From assembly GCA_003008705.1 (NCBI GenBank), contig PDUO01000004.1, forward strand, positions 992,001 through 1,056,000: 64,000 nt of DNA, in the 5' to 3' direction. Source of the DNA: Pezicula radicicola (taxonomy: Eukaryota; Ascomycota; Leotiomycetes; Helotiales; Dermateaceae). Below, piece after piece: positions 49,501 through 62,943 of this stretch. The position numbers were made by a program, and so were the translations under genes. The notes under the pieces were generated by a model. It had not been told where the DNA came from. It did not search any database and saw only the letters and a list, made by a program, of their open reading frames with translations. Each line of letters opens with the position of its first letter. Within the stretch, counting starts at the first letter, position 1.

Positions 49501-52500
49501 CTACAAACCCCATTGCTGCATCCACAACTCCATTTCTTCACCGCCCACGGCCTTGAGAAGCTGCATCTCAGTACTAGCTCTCTGCGTCTCTCTGGTCTCA
49601 AACTCCACCTGTTTTCCATCTGTAGATAAAGCCTCGAAGAAGCTCAACAGTTTGAAGCCGGTTACTTTGGTGCCGGCTTCTCGAACCACTTCAACCCAGT
49701 CCTTCCATGGAACCACCTTGGGTTCCTTGCCTGACTTTGTTAGGAATCGCTGTTGGATTCGTGGAAGAAGTGCCTCCCATGTCGTCACATGTGGATTGAC
49801 AAGGTGGAAAACCCTCGCAACATCAGAAGCTGCTCGTCTTTGGAGCGTGAGCTCAGTAATAATCTTGGAGAGAATATCGACGGGTATCCATTCAATGATA
49901 TTCATATTTCCTAGCTCTGAAGGTAAGACTGAGAGCTCAGCCGACGATTTGACAATCTATTGAAGAATCAGCATCATAAGGTTAATACGGCCCTCGGGAT
50001 TCTTACTGTAGGCAACCATTCTTGCAAGTTCCACATCCCCTTTTCTCCTCGTAAGACCGGGCCAGCAATTTGTCCGACTCTAGCTATGCTTGCAGGAATA
50101 CCGTTCGCTGCTGCCGCATCCAAGATGTTTTCAGATACTAATTTCGATTCTCCGTATCCCATGCCTGCAGCCGTAAAATCTTTTATGATTGTCTCCGGTA
50201 CTGGAGTTGGATGCTTCCATCTAAGTGCTGTGCCGACTGATGAGATAAATAAGATTTGTGCAGAGTGTGTGGAAGCGGCAGAGAAATCGACAAGAGCGCG
50301 GACGCCCCGAATATGTGGCTCAAAGGAGGAGAGTGGCACGTTGAAATTGACCTGCCATTGATTATCTAAATTTGGTGTCAGCTTGTCATTTATTTTTGAT
50401 TCTGAGATAGAACCTACGAATGATGTGCGTCGCCCTCTTGAGCATATTTGTGTAAATTTCGTGGGGAAGTCCAAGTAGTGGTTGGGACATGTCTGCTTTG
50501 AAGAAATGGACATTTCCCGCCAGCCAATCTGTGCGGAGGCCTTTTTCCGAACTGATTTGAGTCTGTCTATCCTGAGCGTCGGAAGATCGATTGAGACACC
50601 AGATCTCCTTGACTCTCTTTGTGTTCATCAAAGTATCGAGTAAATATGAACCGAGTGATCCCGTACTACCAGTCAACACTACTCTCGCATCATTTGGCAA
50701 GTCTTTGGTGTATTTTTCGAACATTGCAGTCATCGCGTCAGCCGAAGATGCGGATACCGTTGACTCTTCAGGATGTAGCAGTCCCCAAGCAGCCCGCGAC
50801 AGACTGTCGATTGAGGGGTTCGAATAGATAAGTTTCGAGTCAACACCTTCTCGTCTGCCCAGTCCTGCCTGAAGCTGCTGTTGTATATTGAGTACCTGAA
50901 GTGAATCAACTCCAGCCGCAAAAATATCACCACCATCTGGGAAGTCCTTGAGCCCTGAGACGGACAGTACAGTAGCTCGAATTCCTTGGCGGAGCTCTTC
51001 AGCAGTGGTTGTATCATATCTTACTCCGTGAACGAACGATTTCGGTGAGTAAAGCTCCTCAATTTCCTCCTCGTACTTCTTGATAGTTGCCTTCCCGATC
51101 ACCGTCCCCTTTACAGCTCTCTGAAATGGTTTTTCTGGGGAAGCAAGAAGGATATGCTGGCGATCAATTTGGGCATGTGCCGGAGCCGCTTTGTTCGCCT
51201 CCTCCACGAAGGCAAAGATGCTGTCGATGAGCGCTTCCCGTTCACCCTCGTCCACTGGAGCCTCTGTATTAAGCTCGATTATCGCACTTGCCTGGAATCT
51301 TCCTTCGCCGACTATAAATCAGAAACTCAGAGTTAGTTTACTTGTTCTAGATATTATCGGGAGTAACTTAAAAATGATTCAGGAGCAATGAGTAAATTAA
51401 TCTTGAAGAGGCAAGTTTACTTCGAGAACTTGGAGACGTACCTATTAAGGCTGACCGTACGGCCGGGTGGCTATCGATCGTGTGCTGCATAGAAACTGGC
51501 TGTATTTTCTCTCCATTGGACAAAACCAAGATATCGTCGTCTCTGCCTTGATAGATCCATAGATTAGGGAGTGTTGGGTGTTCAGTGTAAAGGTCGTGCA
51601 GGGAATACTCGTCAATGTCGGGAAAGATAGAGAAGACAGCTTGGTATTTCTCCAATTCTGGCTTTCGTACAAGGAACATTTCGTGTGAGCCGGAAGCATG
51701 TGGTCGTAACTCAACACCAATGCTTGGATGAATATGTAAGTAGTTCCAGTTCTCACGCTGGTTGTATGACTTAACCAGGGGAAAGACTCCACATTCAGTT
51801 GTGCCATATAAGTTTTGTACTTCGCAGTACTCGCTCACCCGGTCACCCGACAGCTTGGATAATGGTCCTGAAGAAATCAGTACATATAAATTAGATGGAA
51901 AGGGTGCCCAGCCTACCGCCACCGTAGCATGCCCATTCGAGTTTCCTCATCTTCTCTAGTGCCGAAGGCGTTTCTGAAATTTCTTGCAGAACACTGTAAC
52001 ATTGGTTTAGGAAAAACCACGAAACGAACGGAACAAGGAATTACTTACGAAGGTGCGACACAGATTGCATTCAAATCAGCATATGTGAGCATATCTTCAA
52101 CAGACAAGATGCTGGGACTTTGAGGACTGATTACGCAGGTGGCGCCACCAAAGATAACCATTGTAAGACCACTATAAAACCCAGCAGCCTAAAATTCAAC
52201 TCATCAGATCACTAAACTGATTATAAAGGTTTGATGAACTTACATGAAAGAATGGCAGAGATCCATACACTCGCCTTCCCCACCAACCTCGTGCCACAAG
52301 CTCACAACCATCGTAAGGTTCACGGTCGTTAAAAGCATCAACTGCTCCTACATAGGCATGCGTCAATGTGATGGGTTTGGGATGTCCGGTCGATCCAGAA
52401 GTGTGTATAACGGCGAGGGGTTCTTGGCACGCTGTGTGGTAGTCCTTGTCGTACTTGTACGGAGTGACTGGTGTCGGATCAAGAAAATACTCCAGGTCTG

Positions 52501-53040
52501 GGATTGGAAAGGTTTCCATTGGATGAAGTTTGAGTATTGAATCAATGTTGATGCCAGCAGGGACCAGCCATTTCTTGCAGTTCGTGGCCTCTGCTACAGC
52601 AGCATGCCCTTCTGGGCTATTTCTGGCAGAATTCAACAATAACTAGACTTTGTTAGGTATATGTTCTTTGGGGCTGTGATGAGTAACTGACCTTGTAACC
52701 ACTTTTCACCGCCCCTAACACGAGGACAAAGTATCTAATATCATCTTTGCTTTGTCAAACCACATTTTCTTCGATGCATATGTGGTTACTTACTTGGGCC
52801 AATGTAACCTAAAGTCTCGAAGTTGACACCCCTTCCACCAAGAGTCTTCTCAAGAAACCATGCAGCACGGTTGACTGAATTTGAAAATTCGAGAGCCGTG
52901 ACTGACTTGAAACCGTCCGCTGGAGTTCGGCCGATAGGTATAGAATAGAGTACTCGGCGACCATCTATGAAGGCCAGCTCGTCCACTACTGTAGGCAGGA
53001 GTCGTTTTCCGAATTCGACGGGAGATGAAGTAGAACCCAT
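49501..53040 (-). CDS. NRPS-like A-T-R enzyme (adenylation, carrier, thioester reductase), nine exons (1014 aa)
   Basis: Exons on the minus strand are 52790-53040, 52692-52734, 52244-52642, 52049-52188, 51917-51993, 51442-51867, 50418-51311, 50007-50365 and 49501-49956, all in frame. The adenylation domain (about 1-480) has VIHTSGSTGHPKPITLTH, NLYGTTECG and YQGRDDDILVLSNGEK. The carrier domain has GGDIFAAGVDSLQVLNI with the phosphopantetheine Ser at about 582. The reductase domain (about 655-1014) starts with the NAD(P)-binding GSTGSLGSYLL and has a YGESK catalytic Tyr/Lys at about 814/818. Such enzymes activate a carboxylic acid, load it on the carrier and release it reductively as an aldehyde or alcohol. 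The substrate cannot be read from the sequence. There is no condensation domain and no obvious tailoring genes nearby, so it looks like a stand-alone enzyme. Intron 1 uses a GTAACC donor, set by frame. Confidence 0.9.
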
Positions 53041-54896
53041 ATCGATTTGTAAATGTGAAGTATGAGTTAAGTGTATAGTTGGAATGAAGACAGAGAAGAC
53101 GACGGGCTTAAATACACGCACAAGCTGGTACAAGCGATGGATACATGAAGAAGCAGTAAATCATAGTCGCTAATAGATATCGGAGTGACCGTGGTCTTTT
53201 GCTACCCACATGGACGCTGTAGATCTGGAACCATGAAACTTGACGCACTCAATAATTAGGCCCACTTGGTGGTACGGTAGAAGAGTACGGTAGAAGAGGA
53301 AGGCACTTGCCTACGAAATAACGACATAGCCATGTTGCACAAGCGACTCGAAATGACCACATCACCATGCATGGAAAAGAAAAAAAGTTTAGTCTGACTT
53401 GTCTGCACCTTCGCATGAAAAAAAAGAAGGAAAAAAAAAGTGATACCCTATCCAAGGCTTCTAAGAAAGGAGCAGGGGATCTCGGAGACCTTTAGCGAAG
53501 AGATAGACCAGAGATGTGCCACTCCCGTCAAAAGCTTATCCTCTGAAAAATCCCCGATCCGCCGCCACACCCGTCGGTCCGCAACATAAACCACTAAATA
53601 GAATCCCTATGGCGTCATGAACAGCATTACTCTGACCTCCTGAGAACTCTGCCCTCCTCCTTTTTCGGTATTCTGGTGCCGTGTAGGCGTGTGGGGCGAA
53701 TGTCTTGAGCGCTTTAAATTTAATGATACTCCAATAGACAGGATGATCAGGTTGAAGGTTGACGGAAATCTTTCGGCATGTGGATGTGGATGTGCATGTC
53801 GACATAGCGACGTATGTAGTGATGCTGGAGCCGCGACTCGGGGTGCATTCAGTGCCGAACATCAGAGATAAGAAGGTTTTCGTCTTCTTCTCTGCATAAA
53901 CCTGCCATCTCCCACGAGAACACAGCAGTTCTTTGACTCTGTGCTTACCAATTCCACCACTTACTATTTTCTGTAGAAGCAACCACGGCATTCCAGAGTT
54001 GCGAATTCTGTCCATCTGGAAAACTCATGGCTAGAGGCAGAATGGCCACCTCGTATCACTTTGAGCACAAGCCATGCACACGGCATGTTTGACATTGGAG
54101 TAAGCTTTACAATAAAAGGCGAAGCTTCGGGAGAGCGGCAGGCCTCGCTCTCCCTGCTGGCATCTGTACCTATTCTTTGACTAGTACCCGCAGGCTTATC
54201 ATTTTCGGAGCGAACTTGTACAAACAGAACCTTTACACCTCCTTATGGCCTAGAGAATCGAGAGTGGCTACTGCAATGCCAGCCAAACAGCGACTTCGCA
54301 AGTTCCCCAATTGCAACTTTCCTCCCTTGCATGCCGAGAAGTCCTCGAAGCGAAGACACCCCGTTTGCCGCAGTGGTTTTAAAGGGTCGATAGGTTTGCA
54401 TACAAAGGTTTTCTGATTCCACGATGGAAGCGGGATTTGATCACAAATGAATGTGGGGAAAGGTGTTCATTGGCGAAGGAAAGTGGAAGGTGTGCGCCGG
54501 TTAAAGTTTCACCCAAAGCTTGGAGAAGACTTCCTTTTGTACTACCTTTGAGTCTCCGTCGCTGTTGTTGGTGGTTTGCTCCTTTTCTGACAATTTGAAC
54601 CGGATTAATAAAAATACCCGTTTCTGAGAGTTTTGTTGCACATCTATAGGTAGTACTTTTCTCCGAGAGTGAGGTCAAAGCCGGGGCTTCAGGGTGAGCC
54701 TTTTGCCGTAGTTCGCACTGGCAAGTATGAAAGCAAGTAATTGAACTGTCATCATCCTCTGTATCACCTCTACAAGATGGCCGCCGGAAATGGTCTATGT
54801 ATTCCATGCGGTGGTATTGTTACAATGTCAAGCCGTTTGATCTCCCTCAAGCTTGATATGCCATAGCGCCGGCGAAAAGAATTACAAGATACAGCT
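53041..54896. other. Gene-poor 1.9-kb stretch
   Basis: This contains the NRPS-like promoter and the RPT4 3' flank. A minus-strand ORF at 53536-54015 (159 codons, ATG) has no domain and is not called. A-rich runs (AAGAAAAAAAAAG type) occur at 53421-53441. Confidence 0.4.
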
Positions 54897-56230
54897 CTAA
54901 AGTTTTTGATATTCCAGTTTACCCTCCAGTTTCTTCGACTCTGCCACTTTACGAACGGCTTTATTGAAATCGTCCTGGTTGACGGCGTCTCTATAATCCT
55001 TAATGGCAAACAATCCACTGTGAAATTGGTCAGCACGGCATCGATTTATTGCTACAGCACAGGGGACATACGCTTCGGTCACCACATTCCGCAAATCAGC
55101 ACCATTGAGACCATCACTCATCTTCACTACACTCTCAAAGTCAACCTCGCCTTCAATCACGACGCCAGCAGCGTGAATTTTCATGATTTCCAGACGGCCG
55201 ACTTCGTTTGGAAGAGGAATTTCGATCTTCCTGTCCAGGCGCCCTGCTCTGAGAAGTGCTGGATCAAGGGTATCAGGTCGGTTCGTAGCCATGATGATCT
55301 TTGTTTTGCCCAGGTAGTCGAACCCATCAAGTTGATTCAGCAACTCCATCAGTGTCCGTTGGATTTCACGATCTGCGGATGTACCCTCCGAAAATCTTCG
55401 GCCTCCAATAGCATCGATTTCGTCCATGAAGATGATGCATGGCTCGTGCTCCTTGGCGTATCCAAACATCTCTCTAATTAGACGTGCTGATTCTCCAATA
55501 TACTTGTCAACGATGGCGGAGGATACAACTAAGAAACGGTCAGTAGAGTGTAAGTAGTAGAATTGTGCTATTCTTACCCTTCAAGAAGTTCGTCTCTAGA
55601 CTGCTTGCAACAGCTCGCGCCAGGAGTGTCTTGCCGGTTCCAGGAGGTCCGTATAGCAGAACACCCTTCGGGGGTTTGATGCCAACTCTCAAGAACAGCT
55701 CGGGATTTTTTAGAGGAAGTTCAATAACCTCTCGGAGCTCTCTGATCTGATCGTTTAACCCACCAATGCCACCAAAGCTGACCTGACCCGGATCCTCCAA
55801 AGACATGTTGTAAACAAGCGGGTCGACCTCTCGCGGTAGCATTCGCATTATCGTAAGAGTTGTCATATCTAAAGCGACCCGGGTTCCCTGCTTGAGCTTC
55901 GCTTTATCGACCTTTGATCTACAGCCAACAACATATCGAGGACCCGATGAGGCTTTGACGATAACTGCAGAGTTTGATGTTAGTAGATGAATGGATGCAG
56001 AGGCCTGAGATCAGCTACTTGCATCTTTCATCATCAAGCTGCTTCAGCACTTCCCCAATAATCTGACCGACACTTTGTAAAGCTTTGATGTTGTCCTCTG
56101 TGTGATCGAAATCCTTCTGCAATCCCTTGATGTCTAACCGGAGTGCCTTCAGCTTTGCCTCCCATTCTCTTGATTCCAGTAGCTTCGCCTTGAAAGATGA
56201 TAGTGCATGTTCCCGTTCCTGGTCTGCCAT
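54897..56230 (-). CDS. RPT4: 26S proteasome regulatory ATPase Rpt4 (390 aa)
   Basis: Rpt4 is one of six AAA ATPases of the 19S base that unfold substrates and open the 20S gate. Exons on the minus strand are 56023-56230, 55578-55964, 55072-55528 and 54897-55017. Intron 1 (58 nt) has a GC donor, GCAAGT, with a CTAAC branch and CAG acceptor; it is required to give [19 protein letters not shown]. Intron 3 (54 nt, GTATGT) is in frame without stops; removing it gives [18 protein letters not shown]. The order is an N-terminal coiled coil, the OB domain, Walker A GPPGTGKT at about 175-182, Walker [12 protein letters not shown], an arginine-finger region ([21 protein letters not shown]) and the C-terminal EYQKL. 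It is the proteasome that antizyme (6 kb) delivers ornithine decarboxylase to. Confidence 0.95.
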
Positions 56231-59068
<2,838 letters not shown>

Positions 59069-59579
59069 TTTGATGATATTTTGCGTTCGTTCATATCGTA
59101 ACTAGTCACCAGAAACAAGAATAAAAGTTGTGTGCTGATTTGGATATTTAAATTGCTGACTTGAAATGAGAGTGTGAAGTGTATTAACCTGCTCGGCCAT
59201 TTGACTACATCTGCAAAGCATCGGTCTTCTCCGTACACTAAAAGCAAAACTTCCTCTCCGTTTTTGGACCTCCTTTTCTTAGGCAGGTACCTAATAAGTT
59301 GTACGGAGTAGGCAAGGGCCCGTCCGTCCCTTGTTTCGAAGCCTTACGCACAAGCGACACGTGATCCAAAAATTCAGCCCAAAGCGCCTACATCGGTCAG
59401 TCCTAATCGCAATCTGAGCCGATTAAAAGCCCCATCACATCCCACAAAGACTCTTGAATTCCCCGTTCACACCACAGCTTTCGATTACACAGTTCACAAT
59501 AACCCAGGAAATACTTGATATCGCTCTTCTTTCAAAATTTCAAAGTTTTACAACTCTCTGCACCGCGCAAGCCTTCAAA
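59069..59579. other. Intergenic between enolase and eIF3j
   Basis: This holds the enolase 3' UTR and the eIF3j promoter and leader. No gene is seen. Confidence 0.4.
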
Positions 59580-60760
59580 ATGGGACCTAAGAAATGGGGT
59601 GAGTGCCACAGTTTTCATTTTCGGGCTCAACGCGTCATATGTCATTGTGGGATTGTGGGAGTTCTGCCCCTCGTCGCTGTCGTTGATGGCAACATCACCG
59701 GCGCGGCACCGCGCAATCTGAAGTCGATTCCTCGATAATTATCTGTGCGCTTGAGCCGCAAGATCGCCCATGCAGCATATGAGCACAATATGCAGTGTGG
59801 AGGGTGACGGAGACTATTTTACTGACCGCTACTCTACCGAACAGATGAAGAAGAGGACAGCAGCACGCCTCCTTCCTCACCCCCTACCACCGCCGCTGTT
59901 CCGAGACGAAGCAAGTTTGACGACGAAGAAGAAGATGACAGCGATGTAAGTGATATGCGCCCTTTGTTGTTTTTAGCTCAGCCTCGACATCTGCTGATAT
60001 GTTGTGATTTAGGTTCTCGATGACTGGGAAGGCGCAGAAGACTCTGAGGTTGAACGGGAGAAGGCCAAGGTAGCCGCAGAGAAGAAGGCAAAAGCAGATG
60101 CTGAAGCTGCAGCCAACAAGAAGTCCAAGGCCCAACGCATTGCCGAGAAGCAAGCTGAGAAGGCTCGCCGACTTGCAGAGGAGAGTGACGAAAGCAGCGA
60201 GGAGGATGATGCCTCCCGAAAAGCACGACTTCTTAGACAAGAACAAGAGTCAGACTTGAAGCACGCCGAGGACCTATTTGGCGCCGTGGCCCGCAAGAAC
60301 GTTACTGCAGCAAACGCTGTTGTTGTCGACGCAAAGGATCCTTCTGCTACTGTTGACCTGACTGCACTTCCTCTGTTCGATCCTAAGACGAAGTTGCAGT
60401 TTGAGAAGATGCGCGATACACTCATTCCGCTCATCTCTGGCAATTCTTCGAAGGCCCACTACGTACTATTCCTTCAAGAATTCACAAAGCAGCTTGCTAA
60501 GGACCTGCCAAGTGACCAGATCAAGAAGATTGCAAGCGGCCTCACAGCTTTGAGCAATGAGAAGATGAAGGAGGAAAAGGCTGCGGAGAAGGGTGGCAAG
60601 AAGAGCAAGGCTCAAAAGACAAAGGTTGCACTGGTTGCCAGCAGAAATGCCACCACAATTGCCGACACCAATACATATGACGATGATTTTGGAGAGTAAG
60701 TGTGACTGTCCTGCAAACGCTAAACAATATTCTAACATATTCAGTGACGATTTTATGTGA
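59580..60760 (+). CDS. HCR1: Translation initiation factor eIF3 subunit J (272 aa)
   Basis: Exons are 59580-59598, 59845-59945, 60013-60695 and 60745-60760. The 19-nt first coding exon (MGPKKW) is followed by an unusually long 246-nt intron with a GTGAGT donor. The last coding exon is 16 nt and supplies DDDFM and the stop. The product shows the eIF3j pattern: an acidic N-terminus with VLDDWEGAEDSE, a long Lys/Ala coiled coil (KKSKAQRIAEKQAEKARRL), the conserved block LKHAEDLFG, then TALPLFDPKTKLQFEKMRDTLIPLI and the acidic C-terminal tail TYDDDFGDDDFM. eIF3j/Hcr1 binds the 40S decoding centre, helps assemble pre-initiation complexes and assists termination and recycling. The first intron is a possible site of expression control. 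Confidence 0.93.
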
Positions 60761-61507
60761 AGCGACCCACGATATTCAACATTCGCGCTTACCTCCTCCC
60801 AATATCACCTCCGTCAGAAAACTGGGGGCCTCCTTGGCCTCCCAAACCCCAGAAACAGATACGTCAATTCGAGCCTGGACACAGCCAATTCGACCATCTC
60901 GAACTACAATTTCTGGGCAAGCGGCGTGCGCATACAGTCGTGGGGAGGAGAGTAGGGTGCTACAATGGGAGAATCGCAAGGGCCTTTCATATCTAAACGT
61001 TAAAGACTGCATCAGTATAGATTGCGTGGTCTCTGCTGTTGGCAGGGATTTTTACTTTATGCCTTGGAATGAGATTAACATAGATAGAGGAATAGTTTAA
61101 TGGGCAGAGGGCCGAGAATTTGATCATGGATCTATACCATCCGAAAAGTCCTCTTTTACTTTGTAACCGTAACTTTCTTCTGATTTATAGTGTAGTCCTT
61201 TTTGGACTGGATATCGAGGGTTTGTGGGCGTGCTTGTGTATGAGGGGCTGGAGCAGTGCTTTTGAATTACCAACCTAAAAGGCTTGTTACTTGCCTGCAC
61301 CCACGGCTTGATTTCAACACCAACTTCGCAAAAAGTGATACCCGGCTTCCAAGGCCTACAGTAACAAGGCTCCATAATTTTAGCAGCTAGATTTCTGCCA
61401 GAGCAGAGAAGTGTGAAGTAAAGCGGGCGCTGCTTAGCAGGCCAAAACATCTTAATCACTTAAAACAGTTTTGTTTCAGCGTGATTCTAAATCATTGTAT
61501 ACTTCGT
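60761..61507. other. Convergent intergenic region
   Basis: This holds the eIF3j 3' flank. Minus ORF 61124-61459 (111 codons) has no domain and lies downstream of the thioesterase gene, and is not called. No other feature is seen. Confidence 0.4.
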
Positions 61508-61625
61508 TACGAAGGACAAGTTTTTTAAACTTGAGCCTGGTCCAAGCGTTTTTGCTATGAAAAGTACTGATTTTAGTGAAGAAACACTTGGACCAGGCTC
61601 AAGTTTAAAAAATTTGTCCTTCGTA
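61508..61625. repeat. Hairpin-forming inverted repeat, 45-bp arms, 28-nt loop
   Basis: Arm 61508-61552 and arm 61581-61625 are reverse complements at 42 of 45 positions. The central core (TTTAAACTTGAGCCTGGTCC) is perfect. The arm ends 55 nt beyond the thioesterase stop, so on the minus strand it would sit in that gene's 3' UTR. It could be a MITE remnant, a small-RNA precursor or an RNA stability or terminator element. Confidence 0.85.
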
Positions 61626-61679
61626 GTGCCACAGCGTATGTGCAAGGGCACCGTGTCTAAGGTCTCCAGGAGTCTATCT

Positions 61680-62943
61680 CTATATCTTACTCTCACTGCC
61701 ATTCGTCCTCGTCGCCAAATTCCTTTGCACAGGAAGGATAAAAGAGATATGGTGGCTCAGAGCCACGAGTTCTCCAATTTCATCCAAGATAGCTATCTCT
61801 ATATCCATCCGTCCGCTCTTGATCTGCTTGACATTGACTCTTACAAACAGCCACTCTACCCCTTCTTCTGGTAGAGCTTTCTTGATGTCTAGATTCAGAA
61901 GCATGGTGGGATACCAAAACGATGCTACTTTTGTGCGTGGTGCTTTGTTTTTTACATCGTAGGGGTCCTCTTCGTTTCTTATTGATTCGACTGGCATGGG
62001 CCACATGTCGCATACATAACCCAAAGTAGCGTTTGTCCATCTCTCGCCTGTAGCCATACGGATCCATTCATCTGCCGAAGTCTTGCTCTTTTGTCCAGCC
62101 CTTGGGAAGTAGAAGTGAGCCTTGAGTGTTGCTTTTCGGAAATGGGCAAAGGGCATGGTGGGCTTGAACGCCCAGTTCTCGTCCTTGTCTTGAGCGAGAA
62201 GAGCCAGGTTGACGGGTAGGGAAGCTGGTTCCGGTGTGTATCCTGCGACGAGACTGGGGCCTTGTTCGGTGTTCATATTGCTATTGGTAATATAACCTAC
62301 TACCTCTTCGCGCTCATCGTTGGAGGCTCCTTGGGAGAGAGTGATGTGAATCACAGAGGCCTGTCGTCCGAGTTTAATATCTCGAACTGTGAATAGTGCT
62401 GGTCCTTCCTGAGTTCGACGCAAGAAATCAAGGTGAAGCGCTATGGTGTGAGGTTGCTTCTGAGATGAGAGTGTCCCGTTGAAATGGGCCTGGGCAACTT
62501 GGAGGAAAGTTGCTGTAATAAAGCCGCCATGAGGAACTATGTCATTGTCAGGTCTTGTTCTTTACTTATGTACTTGATATAAGAAGTAGAACTGGCAGAT
62601 ACGAAGAGATGACGAGTAGGTTGGCTGAGTTGTCTCGGCTACTGATTTGACTTTCAGTTGCTCAGCCAGTCTTGGAGCAAGGCTAGACTACCGCAACTTG
62701 TAGCGATTGAGTGACAGGCAAAGGGAGAAATGGATAAGGAGAACAGAGAGGTGGCAATTGCCCGGCCTTGGTCTGTTTACCTGCCAACTTGGTCTTTGTA
62801 TAAGTTTCGGTTATGCAATATTGTTAAAGTAGTTTCTTACCCGTGCCAATACACCAATCATCTGGAAAGTTTGCTGAATATGTATGGGAAGTCAACCTTG
62901 TTAAAGCTGTCGCCTCAGCGAATGTGGTGGTTGGAGAAGACAT
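61680..62943 (-). CDS. Thioesterase-like (hot-dog fold) superfamily protein (319 aa)
   Basis: Exons on the minus strand are 62841-62943 and 61680-62536, separated by a 304-nt intron with a GTAAGA donor and TAG acceptor. The start MSSPTTTFAEATAL at 62943 leads to FPDDWCIGT, and splicing restores VPHGGFITATFLQVAQAHF, the typical first hot-dog motif of fungal acyl-CoA thioesterase-like proteins. The second half has LDFLRRTQEGPALFTVRDIKLGRQAS, VTLSQG-like strands, GYVCDMWPMPVES, PTMLLNLDIKKALPEEGVEWLFVRV and DEIGELVALSHH, a second hot-dog repeat. Hydrolysis of acyl-CoA or other thioesters is the family expectation, but the substrate is unknown. No targeting signal is seen. The intron is longer than most in the window and encodes nothing recognisable. 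Confidence 0.85.

Noticed and set aside
53536..54015. 159-codon minus-strand ORF with ATG
   Set aside because: No domain, signal peptide or intron pattern; its composition fits random open frame in a GC-balanced intergenic region.
54906..55481. 191-codon plus-strand ORF
   Set aside because: It is antisense to RPT4 exons 3 and 4 and spans a confirmed intron.
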